The position numbers and the translations under genes were made by a program. The notes under the pieces were generated by a model. The model was not told where the DNA came from. It saw only the letters and a list, made by a program, of their open reading frames with translations, and searched no databases. Shown here one piece after another: positions 33,249 through 40,324 of a DNA stretch of 64,000 nt (the stretch's first letter is position 1; each line of letters opens with the position of its first letter). Source of the DNA: Plantibacter auratus (GTDB lineage: Bacteria; Actinomycetota; Actinomycetes; Actinomycetales; Microbacteriaceae). Location: positions 682,001 to 746,000 of the forward strand of contig NZ_JBOBFV010000002.1 of assembly GCF_050587365.1 (NCBI RefSeq). Reading direction: 5' to 3'.

Positions 33249-35029
33249 GCGTGTACTCCTTCGTTGGTGGTGGTGCTGGTGGAGCCGTCCGGCGTAGTGG
33301 TGCCGGCGGCGCGCTCGAGGACGGGGACGATCGCCGTGACGATCAGGCCGAACGAGTAGGCACCGGCGTCGACGGTACCGAGGCTCTTCTCCGCGTGCGG
33401 ACGGGCGCGGCCCATCTTCGGCAGGAGGTCCGCGGTCTCAGCGGCAGCGGTGGAGGCAGCCGCAGCGGCGGTCCTCCAGGCAGTGACGAGGTCGGAACCG
33501 TCGGCGACGGCTGCACGCAACGTGGTGGTGAACGGCACGAGCGCGTCGACCATCGTCTTCTGTCCGACCTCGGCCTTGCCGAACGACATGATGCCGTCGA
33601 CCGCGGCCTGCACGCCGGTCGCGACGTCGGTGCGGCCTGGTGCGACCTCGTCGCCGAGGGCGGTTCCGACCGAGCGGAGGGCGAGGCCCCACAGGGCGCC
33701 GGACGTGCCGCCGGCGCGGTCCGCCCAGGCGTCGCCGGCCAGGTGCAGGACGGTGTGGGCACCGGCCCCGGCATCGGCGGCGGCGTGTGCGGCGGTGACG
33801 GCGGCACGAGCACCGCGCTGCATGCCGATGCCGTGGTCGCCGTCACCCGCGACGGCGTCGATCCGTCCGAGCTCCTCGACGTTCGTGTCGATGACCTGGA
33901 CCAGCGCGTCGAGGGCCTCGACCACGACCGCGGCGGCGGCCCGTGACTCGTCAGTGGACTCGGGGATCTCGGCAGCCGTCTCGGCGACGAGCTCCGAGGG
34001 GTCGAGCTGCTCGGCCCCTGCGACGGCGCCCTTGCGGTAGGCGGGGGTGTCGGCACCGGCAGCCCAGAAGCCCTCGAGTTCCTCGTCCAACCAGAAGAGC
34101 GTGAGCGAGACGCCGGCCATGTCGAAGCTCGTGACGAGCTCGCCGACCTCGGGATCGACGACCTCGACGCCCGCGGCTTCCAGCTGGGCCGCGACGGCGC
34201 GGTAGACGACGAAGAGCTCCTCGTACTTGACGGAGCCGAGGCCGTTGAGGATGACCCCGACGCGCGCGCCCGTGGCCTCGGAGACGCCCTCGGGCAGTTC
34301 CGCGAGCAGCGAGGAGACGAGCAGCGAGGCGAGCTCATCGGCCGTCGGCACGTCTGTCTCGTCGATACCGGGCTCGCCGTGGATGCCCATCCCGACCGCC
34401 ATGCGGCGCTCGGGCACGGTGAACAGCGGCTCGGTCGCGCCCGGCAGGGTGCAGCCGCTGAAGGCGACACCGAAGGACCGGGTGCGCTCGTTCGCGTGGG
34501 TGGCGACGCGGACGACCTCGTCGAGGTCGTAGCCCGCCTCGGCCGCGGCGGCGGCGGACTTGAAGACGGTGAGGTCGCCCGCGATACCGCGACGCTTGTG
34601 CTTCTCGGCGAGGGGCGCGCTCGAGATGTCGTCGGTGACGGCGACGCTGCGGGTGGGGATGCCCGCCGCGTTCAGCGCGTCCTGCGCCTGGGTGAAGTGG
34701 AGCACGTCACCCGCGTAGTTGCCGTAGCTCAGGAGGACGCCGCCGCCACGCTGCGCGGCCTTCGCGACCGACTCGACCTGGTGGGCGGACGGCGACGCGA
34801 ACAGGTTGCCCATCGCCGCACCGTGCGCGAGCCCCTGGCCGACGATGCCGCCGAACGCCGGGTAGTGGCCGGAGCCACCGCCGATGACGAGCGCGACCGT
34901 GCCCTCGGGCGTCCGGGTGCTCCGGACGACGCCGCCGGTCACGCGCCGGACCTGGTTGCGGTTCGCGGCGACGAAGCCGTCGATCATCTCGTCGGCGAAG
35001 TCCGCCGGATCGTTGAAGAGGCGCGTCAT
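33245..35029 (-). CDS. lerK: DhaK-DhaL fusion kinase, probable L-erythrulose kinase
   Basis: A 594-residue ATP-dependent kinase. The DhaK domain (about 1-335) has VIGGGSGHYPAFGGIVGQG, YGNYAGDVLHF and GMGIHGEPGI. The DhaL domain (about 375-575) has VAGDGDHGIGMQRGA with the Mg-binding aspartates. In dihydroxyacetone kinases the substrate is held by a His in a motif like CHxPG; here the motif reads SGCTLPG (191-197), with Thr194 in place of His. This fits a kinase for another ketose such as L-erythrulose (LerK) rather than dihydroxyacetone. Both ends overlap neighbours by four bases. Confidence 0.8.
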   Translation of the reverse strand: MTRLFNDPADFADEMIDGFVAANRNQVRRVTGGVVRSTRTPEGTVALVIGGGSGHYPAFGGIVGQGLAHGAAMGNLFASPSAHQVESVAKAAQRGGGVLLSYGNYAGDVLHFTQAQDALNAAGIPTRSVAVTDDISSAPLAEKHKRRGIAGDLTVFKSAAAAAEAGYDLDEVVRVATHANERTRSFGVAFSGCTLPGATEPLFTVPERRMAVGMGIHGEPGIDETDVPTADELASLLVSSLLAELPEGVSEATGARVGVILNGLGSVKYEELFVVYRAVAAQLEAAGVEVVDPEVGELVTSFDMAGVSLTLFWLDEELEGFWAAGADTPAYRKGAVAGAEQLDPSELVAETAAEIPESTDESRAAAAVVVEALDALVQVIDTNVEELGRIDAVAGDGDHGIGMQRGARAAVTAAHAAADAGAGAHTVLHLAGDAWADRAGGTSGALWGLALRSVGTALGDEVAPGRTDVATGVQAAVDGIMSFGKAEVGQKTMVDALVPFTTTLRAAVADGSDLVTAWRTAAAAASTAAAETADLLPKMGRARPHAEKSLGTVDAGAYSFGLIVTAIVPVLERAAGTTTPDGSTSTTTNEGVHA

Positions 35030-36405
35030 CGGGTCTTACCGGTGAGGTCGTCGTGCGAGACGCGCAGCTCGCGAGAGCTCCGCTGCTTCGAGAGGATCAC
35101 CATGAGCGTGGCGGAGATCATCATGAAGCCACCGACGATGAACATCGGGACGACGTACTGCGGGGTGTCGCCGACCTTGGTGAGGTCCGCGACGGCACCG
35201 GTGATGTACGGCGCCGAGAACCCGGCGAGGTTGCCGACCGTGTTGATGAGTGCGATGCCGGCAGCCGCTGCCGCACCGGTGAGGAACTGCGTGGGCAGCG
35301 TCCAGAAGTTCGGCAGCGCGGCGAAGATCGCCATGGCGGTGACCGCGATGATCGCGATGGTGAGGGCGGGCGAGTTGGCGAAGAGCGCGAGCGGGATGCT
35401 CACGGCGCCGACGATCGCGGGGATCACGATGTGCCAGGTCTTCAGACCACGACGCGTCGCGTCACGAGACCAGAAGTACAGGGCGATGGCGGCCGGCACG
35501 TATGGGATGGCCGTGATGAGGCCCTTCTGCATGACGTTGAACTCGGTTCCGAACGTCTCCTGGAAGCCCTCGATGATCGTGGGGAGGAAGAAGCCGAGCG
35601 CGTAGAGGCCGTAGATGAAGCCGAAGTAGATGAACGCGAGCATCCAGACGCGACCGCTCGTGAACGCGTGCTTGAGGCTGACGTGGCCCTGCTTCTGCTC
35701 GGTGGTGGCCTTCTCGTGTGCGAGGGCCGCCGTGAGCCAGACCTGCTCCTCGGTGGTGAGCCACTTGGCGTCCGCGGGGCGGTCCTTCAGGTAGAACCAG
35801 GCGATGACTCCGATGAGGATGGCCGGGAGACCGACGCCGAGGAACATGAAGCGCCAGCCCTCGAGACCGAAGAACACGCCGTGCTGGCCGATGAGCCACC
35901 CGGCGAGGGGTGCGCCGATGACGGTGGTGAGCGGCTGCGCCAGGTAGAAGAGGGCGAGGATCTTGCTGCGGTGCTTGGCCGGGACCCAGAGGCTCAGGAA
36001 GAGGATCGCGCCGGGGAAGAAGCCGGCTTCGGCCACACCGAGCACGAAGCGGAGGATCGCGAGCTGCTCGAAGTTGGCGACCCAGGTGAACAGGACCGCG
36101 ACGATGCCCCAGGTGACCATGATGCGGGCGAGCCAGCGGCGGGCACCGAACTTGTTGAGCGCGAGGTTGCTGGGCACCTCGAGCAGGATGTAGCCGATGA
36201 AGAAGACGCCGGACGCGAAGCCGAACTGGGCGGCGGAGAGCGCGAGGTCCTCGTTCATGCCGTTGGGGGCGGCGAAGCCGATCGCGGTGCGGTCCAGGTA
36301 GTTGATGAAGAACATCAGCGCCACGAACGGCACGAGACGGATCGAGACCTTCCGGATGGCTGATCGCTCGACAGCCGGATTGGCCGCGGGGGCGGTGGTG
36401 TCCAC
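35026..36405 (-). CDS. MFS transporter (anion:cation symporter type), probable pathway importer
   Basis: A 459-residue MFS permease with twelve membrane segments, close in pattern to tartrate/sugar-acid importers (TtuB-like ACS family): RLVPFVALMFFINYLDRTAI in helix one, FIGYILLEVPSNLALNKFGA, and ILRFVLGVAEAGFFPGAILF. The start is a GTG at 36405 with a GAGGAG site. It is the first gene of the six-gene operon and probably imports the acid or sugar degraded by it. A palindromic operator candidate lies about 75 bases upstream. Confidence 0.85.
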   Translation of the reverse strand: MDTTAPAANPAVERSAIRKVSIRLVPFVALMFFINYLDRTAIGFAAPNGMNEDLALSAAQFGFASGVFFIGYILLEVPSNLALNKFGARRWLARIMVTWGIVAVLFTWVANFEQLAILRFVLGVAEAGFFPGAILFLSLWVPAKHRSKILALFYLAQPLTTVIGAPLAGWLIGQHGVFFGLEGWRFMFLGVGLPAILIGVIAWFYLKDRPADAKWLTTEEQVWLTAALAHEKATTEQKQGHVSLKHAFTSGRVWMLAFIYFGFIYGLYALGFFLPTIIEGFQETFGTEFNVMQKGLITAIPYVPAAIALYFWSRDATRRGLKTWHIVIPAIVGAVSIPLALFANSPALTIAIIAVTAMAIFAALPNFWTLPTQFLTGAAAAAGIALINTVGNLAGFSAPYITGAVADLTKVGDTPQYVVPMFIVGGFMMISATLMVILSKQRSSRELRVSHDDLTGKTR

Positions 36406-36479
36406 TATGACTCCTCGGGTGGGCGGCATCGATGCCGCGGGCAGGGCGTGGTCCGGGCCGGACCGGAATGAACGATACA

Positions 36480-36493
36480 TCAACCGGTTGACC
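36480..36493. promoter_or_regulatory. Candidate operator TCAACCGGTTGACC
   Basis: TCAACCGGTTGA at 36480-36491 is a perfect 12-base palindrome. Extended to CAACCGGTTGACC it is identical to the site at 30207-30219. It lies upstream of the transporter-led operon. A further half-like CGGTTGGTC lies near 36524. Both are only about 50 bases from the opposite-strand peptide promoter. Confidence 0.65.
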
Positions 36494-36539
36494 AATTCAA
36501 GCGATCCACGAGTCGCGGCAACACGGTTGGTCGGCCCCC

Positions 36540-36568
36540 TTGATATTTTGAGACTAAGACTTTAGATT
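36540..36568 (+). promoter_or_regulatory. Strong sigma-70-type promoter of the peptide gene
   Basis: TTGATA (36540-36545) and TAGATT (36563-36568) are separated by 17 bases, close to the vegetative consensus. They sit in the most A/T-rich stretch of the window. Transcription would start near 36575, leaving a leader of about 38 bases with an AAGGA ribosome binding site at 36600-36604 before the 28-codon peptide gene. Confidence 0.7.
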
Positions 36569-36612
36569 TCAAAGGCGAGTACCGCGCTCGCGCCTACCCA
36601 AGGATGTGAACC

Positions 36613-36699
36613 ATGGTCAAGTCTTCGATCCTCGCTCCGAAGCCCAACAAGGTCTTCGTCGGTCGCCAGTCCAAGCAGAGCTACGGCCCGGCCCAGTAG
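36613..36699 (+). CDS. Candidate RiPP precursor peptide, 28 residues
   Basis: A 28-codon gene beginning MVKSSILAPKP and ending QSKQSYGPAQ, with an AAGGA site eight bases before its ATG and a strong promoter upstream. The peptide is basic (four Lys, one Arg), has no Cys, Thr, Asp or Glu, and contains Ser at positions 4, 5, 20 and 23 plus Gly and Pro near the C-terminus. A perfect hairpin and then a YcaO gene follow directly, so it is probably the substrate. Possible YcaO products are oxazolines at Ser, a backbone amidine or a thioamide. No leader/core boundary is evident and no known precursor family is recognised. Its coding status rests on context. Confidence 0.65.
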   Translation: MVKSSILAPKPNKVFVGRQSKQSYGPAQ

Positions 36700-36704
36700 T
36701 CCCC

Positions 36705-36733
36705 AACGGGCGCGCCGCACTGGCGCGCCCGTT
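36705..36733 (+). terminator. Perfect 12-bp hairpin between peptide gene and YcaO gene
   Basis: AACGGGCGCGCC (36705-36716) and GGCGCGCCCGTT (36722-36733) pair perfectly around the five-base loop GCACT. The hairpin starts six bases after the peptide stop codon and lacks a T-run. It is probably a partial terminator or mRNA-stabilising stem that yields more precursor than enzyme, as is common after peptide genes of RiPP operons. Confidence 0.7.
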
Positions 36734-36751
36734 GCATCCTTCCGACTTCCA

Positions 36752-38476
36752 ATGAGAGGCGCAGTGGACGAGACGGTACGAGAGGTCTACCGAGATCTCT
36801 GCAAGATCTTCAACCTTCCGGCGGTGATACCACCCCCGACACATGAGACGACGCCAGTCGTCCGAGGAGCGGCCGAGGCAAAGCGTTTTCGAGGCGAAAC
36901 GGATGTAGTCATGGTCGTGCCCACCACGACGAATCGGTTGACAGTCGCACTCGTCGAAAGCGACTGGCGCTCCGGGTGCCCGGACTGTGTGCTTGGCCGT
37001 GTCGCGGGCATCGGTTACTTCTACGAGGGTCTGGAATCAGAGGTCTTCGATGAGCACAAGTCCGCTCGTGCCATCGCCGCGCTGTTCTCTGTCCATGGCC
37101 TGGCCCTATCGATGACGGGGATGTACGACCCTCAGAACTGGTCGCTCATGACGCCGCTGCCGTTCTGCGAGACGTGTCGCGGGTCAGAGCGGAGTGTTCG
37201 TAATTTTGTCCTCCCGAATGTCGGGCTCAAGCGGGCCGCGCCCCTGATTTCAGCGGAGCAGTCCGACCATATGCGCTCGATCGGACCGGAACACTTCGTC
37301 ACCGAGAATCGGGCCGCATTCGGATTCACTTCCATCATCGGCAATCCGGTCACTGTCGAGACACAGTCAGCAGCCGCGCTGATGAACGGGCCCGTGATGA
37401 TGACCATGAACCCCGAACATCACGAGGTCGCCGGCGGAAAGGGCTCAACGTTCGAACAAGCATTGGCGAGCTGCTTGGGCGAAGGACTTGAAAGATACTT
37501 CCTCACTGGTGTTGTGAAGCCACGAACGATCATCACCGCCGCAACGGGGTTCGACGGACACTTCGCCGACCCCCACATCGATTTCGGCTATCCTGCGATC
37601 GATACAGCCGATTCGATCGAGCAGTACGTTCCCGAAATGCCCATCGAGTGGGTAGGGGGCGAAGAACTCCCCTTCGGACGAGCGACATGGGTTCCTGCAA
37701 ACCTTGTCTACTGCCCCTACGTGGCACGTGACGGCGCAAGCGTCTTCTCGACCACTAGCACGAACGGCGCGGCTGCTGGACGAACGGTGGATGACGCAAC
37801 CACTCAATCTCTTCTCGAGTTGATTGAGCGTGACGCGTTCTGGTACTACGCCAGAACGGGGACTGTCCCTCCATCCATCCCCGAGAGCAGTATCCCGCGG
37901 GATCTTCGTGACTCGATGGAAACCCAAGACGGAATCTTCACCGTTCAGTTCCTCGAGAACCCTTTCAACCTGCCTGTCGTCCAGGTCTCATTCGCAAGCG
38001 GCGGACGCCACGCTACCCGGACCGCTCGCGGAACGGGCGCGTCCTTCTCCCTCGAACTCGCGCTCCGTCGCGCTCACAGCGAGTGCATACAGATGCTTGA
38101 ATCCCTTGACAGCGGCCTCGCCGTCGAGCCGTCCGCGACTGATATGCGCCACCTCTGGTTCACCGGCAAGGCACGAGCCACTTTTCCGCAATTCTTCACG
38201 ACATCAGGTCAAGCCGCCTTGGGGCGCTTGCCCCGGATCGAGTCGAGTCGCCAGTTGCGCGAGCACATCGTTCAAGCAGCACTATCTCAAAACCTGCGAC
38301 TCTTCCGTGTCGTGCTCATCGAAGGCGAGGCGTTCGCGGTCGTGAGGACCCTGATGTCCAGCATCTCGGCCATGGATACCACCTATACGAGGCGGAACGA
38401 CCGCTTTGCACAGATCGCCGCAATGCTCCGACACCCCGAACCACGCGTGGAATACGCTGGTTCCCTCTTCATGTGA
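36752..38476 (+). CDS. YcaO-domain protein with N-terminal CxxC-containing domain
   Basis: A 574-residue protein. The C-terminal two thirds (about 185-574) is a YcaO ATP-using domain with GKGSTFEQALASCLGEGLER at 229-248, STNGAAAGRTVDDA near 336 and LLELIERDAFWYY at 354-366. YcaO proteins activate a backbone amide by phosphorylation and install azolines, thioamides or amidines. The N-terminal part has two CxxC pairs (Cys76/79 and Cys139/142), like the zinc site of the ThiF-like partner domain of fused cyclodehydratases, but is too short for a full ThiF domain. The C-terminus ends in EYAGSLFM, without the proline-rich PxPxP tail of azoline-forming YcaO proteins. The ATG at 36752 lacks a ribosome site; a GTG at 36764 preceded by GAGAGG may be the true start. 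Confidence 0.85.
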   Translation: MRGAVDETVREVYRDLCKIFNLPAVIPPPTHETTPVVRGAAEAKRFRGETDVVMVVPTTTNRLTVALVESDWRSGCPDCVLGRVAGIGYFYEGLESEVFDEHKSARAIAALFSVHGLALSMTGMYDPQNWSLMTPLPFCETCRGSERSVRNFVLPNVGLKRAAPLISAEQSDHMRSIGPEHFVTENRAAFGFTSIIGNPVTVETQSAAALMNGPVMMTMNPEHHEVAGGKGSTFEQALASCLGEGLERYFLTGVVKPRTIITAATGFDGHFADPHIDFGYPAIDTADSIEQYVPEMPIEWVGGEELPFGRATWVPANLVYCPYVARDGASVFSTTSTNGAAAGRTVDDATTQSLLELIERDAFWYYARTGTVPPSIPESSIPRDLRDSMETQDGIFTVQFLENPFNLPVVQVSFASGGRHATRTARGTGASFSLELALRRAHSECIQMLESLDSGLAVEPSATDMRHLWFTGKARATFPQFFTTSGQAALGRLPRIESSRQLREHIVQAALSQNLRLFRVVLIEGEAFAVVRTLMSSISAMDTTYTRRNDRFAQIAAMLRHPEPRVEYAGSLFM

Positions 38477-38482
38477 GTCGCC

Positions 38483-39658
38483 ATGAGACGTGCCTATGGT
38501 TTCATAGTCCTCTCGGCTGCTGGGGTCGCCTGTTTCAGCGTTGTCGACGTGGTGTACTTCCAGACTCTCGGCTACAGCCTCGCCTTCATCGGTCTCATGG
38601 CTGCGGCGTTCAATCTCGCTGTTACCGCGACTGAGCTACCCTTCGCCATCCTGTTCGACCGATACTCGAACAAACTCGCGCTTCAGGTCGGAAATCTTGC
38701 GCGCATCGGGGCGTTCGCGCTGTTCTTCTGGAGCGTCGACCCGCAGATGCTTCTGCTCGCGCAGGTCATCGCAGGAATCGCTGTGGCCGCCGCGAGTGGC
38801 ACATCGAACGCTCTGGTGATCAACCAGGTCAGCGCATCAGTCGACGACACTGGAGCCACCAGAGCATTCGGGCGCATCACGTATCTGGTGGCTGGCGCCA
38901 GCTTGGTCGGCGGCATCGTCGGAATCTGTCTGTACACGTTGATTCCTCGAACCATCTGGCTCGCAGCGATCGGCTTCTATCTCGCGGCCGCCGTCATCAT
39001 CCTGGGGTTCGACGACACTCGAGCCGCAGTCGAGAAGATTCCGTGGCGGACGTACTCGAACAGGGCGTTCTCGGTCGTGCGCATGAGATCGACGGTCGTG
39101 TTGATTCTTGTCAATGCCAGCGCAGTGGCTCCATTCCTCATCTGGCAGATCAAGTTCAATCAGGTCTCCGTCAGCTTCATCTTGCTCGGCTTCTTACTCA
39201 TGAACGGAGCGCGCCTGATCGCACCTCTCGTTCTGCAACGTGTTCCGGTGAAGACCCGTTCAATTGGGCTCGCTGCGTCGTGCAACGCCCTGGCCGCGGG
39301 CCTGTTCGCTGTTTCCTCGGACTCTGTCTCCCTAGCGATGACGTTCGCTCTCCATGTCCTCCTCCACACGGTCCTGATTGTGCTCGCCTCTGGGCAGTTC
39401 CATTCCCTCGTCACCAATGAGATCCGAGCCACGGCCAGCTCGATCGTCTCGTTGCTCGACTCACTCGTCGTCGCACTTGTCGCTCCGCTGATCGGATGGA
39501 TCGGGCAGAGTGCAGGCCTCACCCCTGCCGTCGGCATGTCCTGCATCCTGTACGTCGCGATCGCCGTACTGGCCCGCCGCAAGCGATCGACCCAAGTAAC
39601 GGCGACCGCGCCCGAGCCTCAACAAGCACCGAACCTCGGAACGGAACCACATGCCTGA
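38483..39658 (+). CDS. MFS transporter of the peptide cluster
   Basis: A 391-residue major facilitator protein with twelve membrane segments. The loop between helices 2 and 3 reads LFDRYSNKLALQVGNLARIG, a shortened MFS motif A. It starts six bases after the YcaO gene and its last eight bases overlap the DUF2087 gene. The likely role is export of, and self-protection from, the modified peptide. Codon use differs from flanking genes, with more A/T-ending codons and a rare TTA Leu codon at 39194, which supports recent acquisition. Confidence 0.85.
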   Translation: MRRAYGFIVLSAAGVACFSVVDVVYFQTLGYSLAFIGLMAAAFNLAVTATELPFAILFDRYSNKLALQVGNLARIGAFALFFWSVDPQMLLLAQVIAGIAVAAASGTSNALVINQVSASVDDTGATRAFGRITYLVAGASLVGGIVGICLYTLIPRTIWLAAIGFYLAAAVIILGFDDTRAAVEKIPWRTYSNRAFSVVRMRSTVVLILVNASAVAPFLIWQIKFNQVSVSFILLGFLLMNGARLIAPLVLQRVPVKTRSIGLAASCNALAAGLFAVSSDSVSLAMTFALHVLLHTVLIVLASGQFHSLVTNEIRATASSIVSLLDSLVVALVAPLIGWIGQSAGLTPAVGMSCILYVAIAVLARRKRSTQVTATAPEPQQAPNLGTEPHA

Positions 39659-40163
39659 CGCGGACAGCAACATGTTGGATTGGCGGCCGCTCATCGCCGC
39701 CATCGCCCATGACGACACACGAACCGTGTTCGCACAGATCGTCCTCGGAGAGAGACCAGATCTCGGCGACTCACTGCGGAGGATCCGAGCCACCGAACGC
39801 TGTGTGGACACCCTCCGCCGCGCGGGCGTCCTCGATTCGGAGGGAGCGGTGGACGGTGGCTTCCTCCGAAGGATTCTGGTCACCTCGGCGCCACCGAAGG
39901 CGACTGGGGTCGAGAGGTTCCTCTCGAGTGGGCGCATCGTCCAGTATCCGGCGAACCCCGACGAGCGCGCCCGCTTGCTCGAGTACGTGGCGTCCCATGC
40001 GCTGCAACCGGGCGAGGTCATCAACGAGCAGGAGATGAATGAAAGGCTCCGCGCCTTCCACCCCGACGTGGCTGCGCTCCGCCGCTACCTCGTCGACTTC
40101 GAGTTTGTCGAGCGCACCAGCTCCGGCACCGAGTATGCCCTCGTCACCGACCATACCGAGTGA
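39651..40163 (+). CDS. DUF2087 domain protein (peptide cluster copy)
   Basis: A 170-residue soluble protein. Residues about 85-165 form the DUF2087 winged-helix-like domain (GRIVQYPANPDERARLLEYV, QPGEVINEQEMNERLRAFHP, DVAALRRYLVDFEFVERTSS). The N-terminal part (DWRPLIAAIAHDDTRTVFAQ) is a small helical region. The domain is usually found in ArsR-type or other regulators. The gene overlaps the exporter gene by eight bases, so a regulatory or immunity role in the cluster is plausible. A close paralogue lies at 59528-60028. Confidence 0.8.
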   Translation: MPDADSNMLDWRPLIAAIAHDDTRTVFAQIVLGERPDLGDSLRRIRATERCVDTLRRAGVLDSEGAVDGGFLRRILVTSAPPKATGVERFLSSGRIVQYPANPDERARLLEYVASHALQPGEVINEQEMNERLRAFHPDVAALRRYLVDFEFVERTSSGTEYALVTDHTE

Positions 40164-40195
40164 TGACCCCCTCGCCGGCCGCGAGAACCGCTGTA

Positions 40196-40216
40196 CTGAC
40201 AGGCTCAGAGGACCGG
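40196..40216. repeat. Degenerate REP-like repeat
   Basis: The segment ACTGACAGGCTCAGAGGACC matches the dispersed repeat with a one-base insertion. It lies between the peptide cluster and the GntR gene, at the right end of the lower-GC island. The rest of the gap (to 40324) shows no other feature apart from a TACAGT box just before the GntR start. Confidence 0.5.
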
Positions 40217-40324
40217 GCGAGGTCTCGATCCCGAAGACCATCGAGGGCCATCCGCGGACGACGACCGCCCGGTTCGAAGCGGTCAGGAAGCAGGGGCGGC
40301 AGGCCGCCGCGATACAGTGAACCC

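Noticed and set aside
36613..36699. Reading the 28-residue peptide as a lasso or lanthipeptide precursor
   Set aside because: No lanthipeptide synthetase, asparagine-synthase-like cyclase or transglutaminase-like protease gene is nearby and the peptide has no Cys; the only modification enzyme is of YcaO type.
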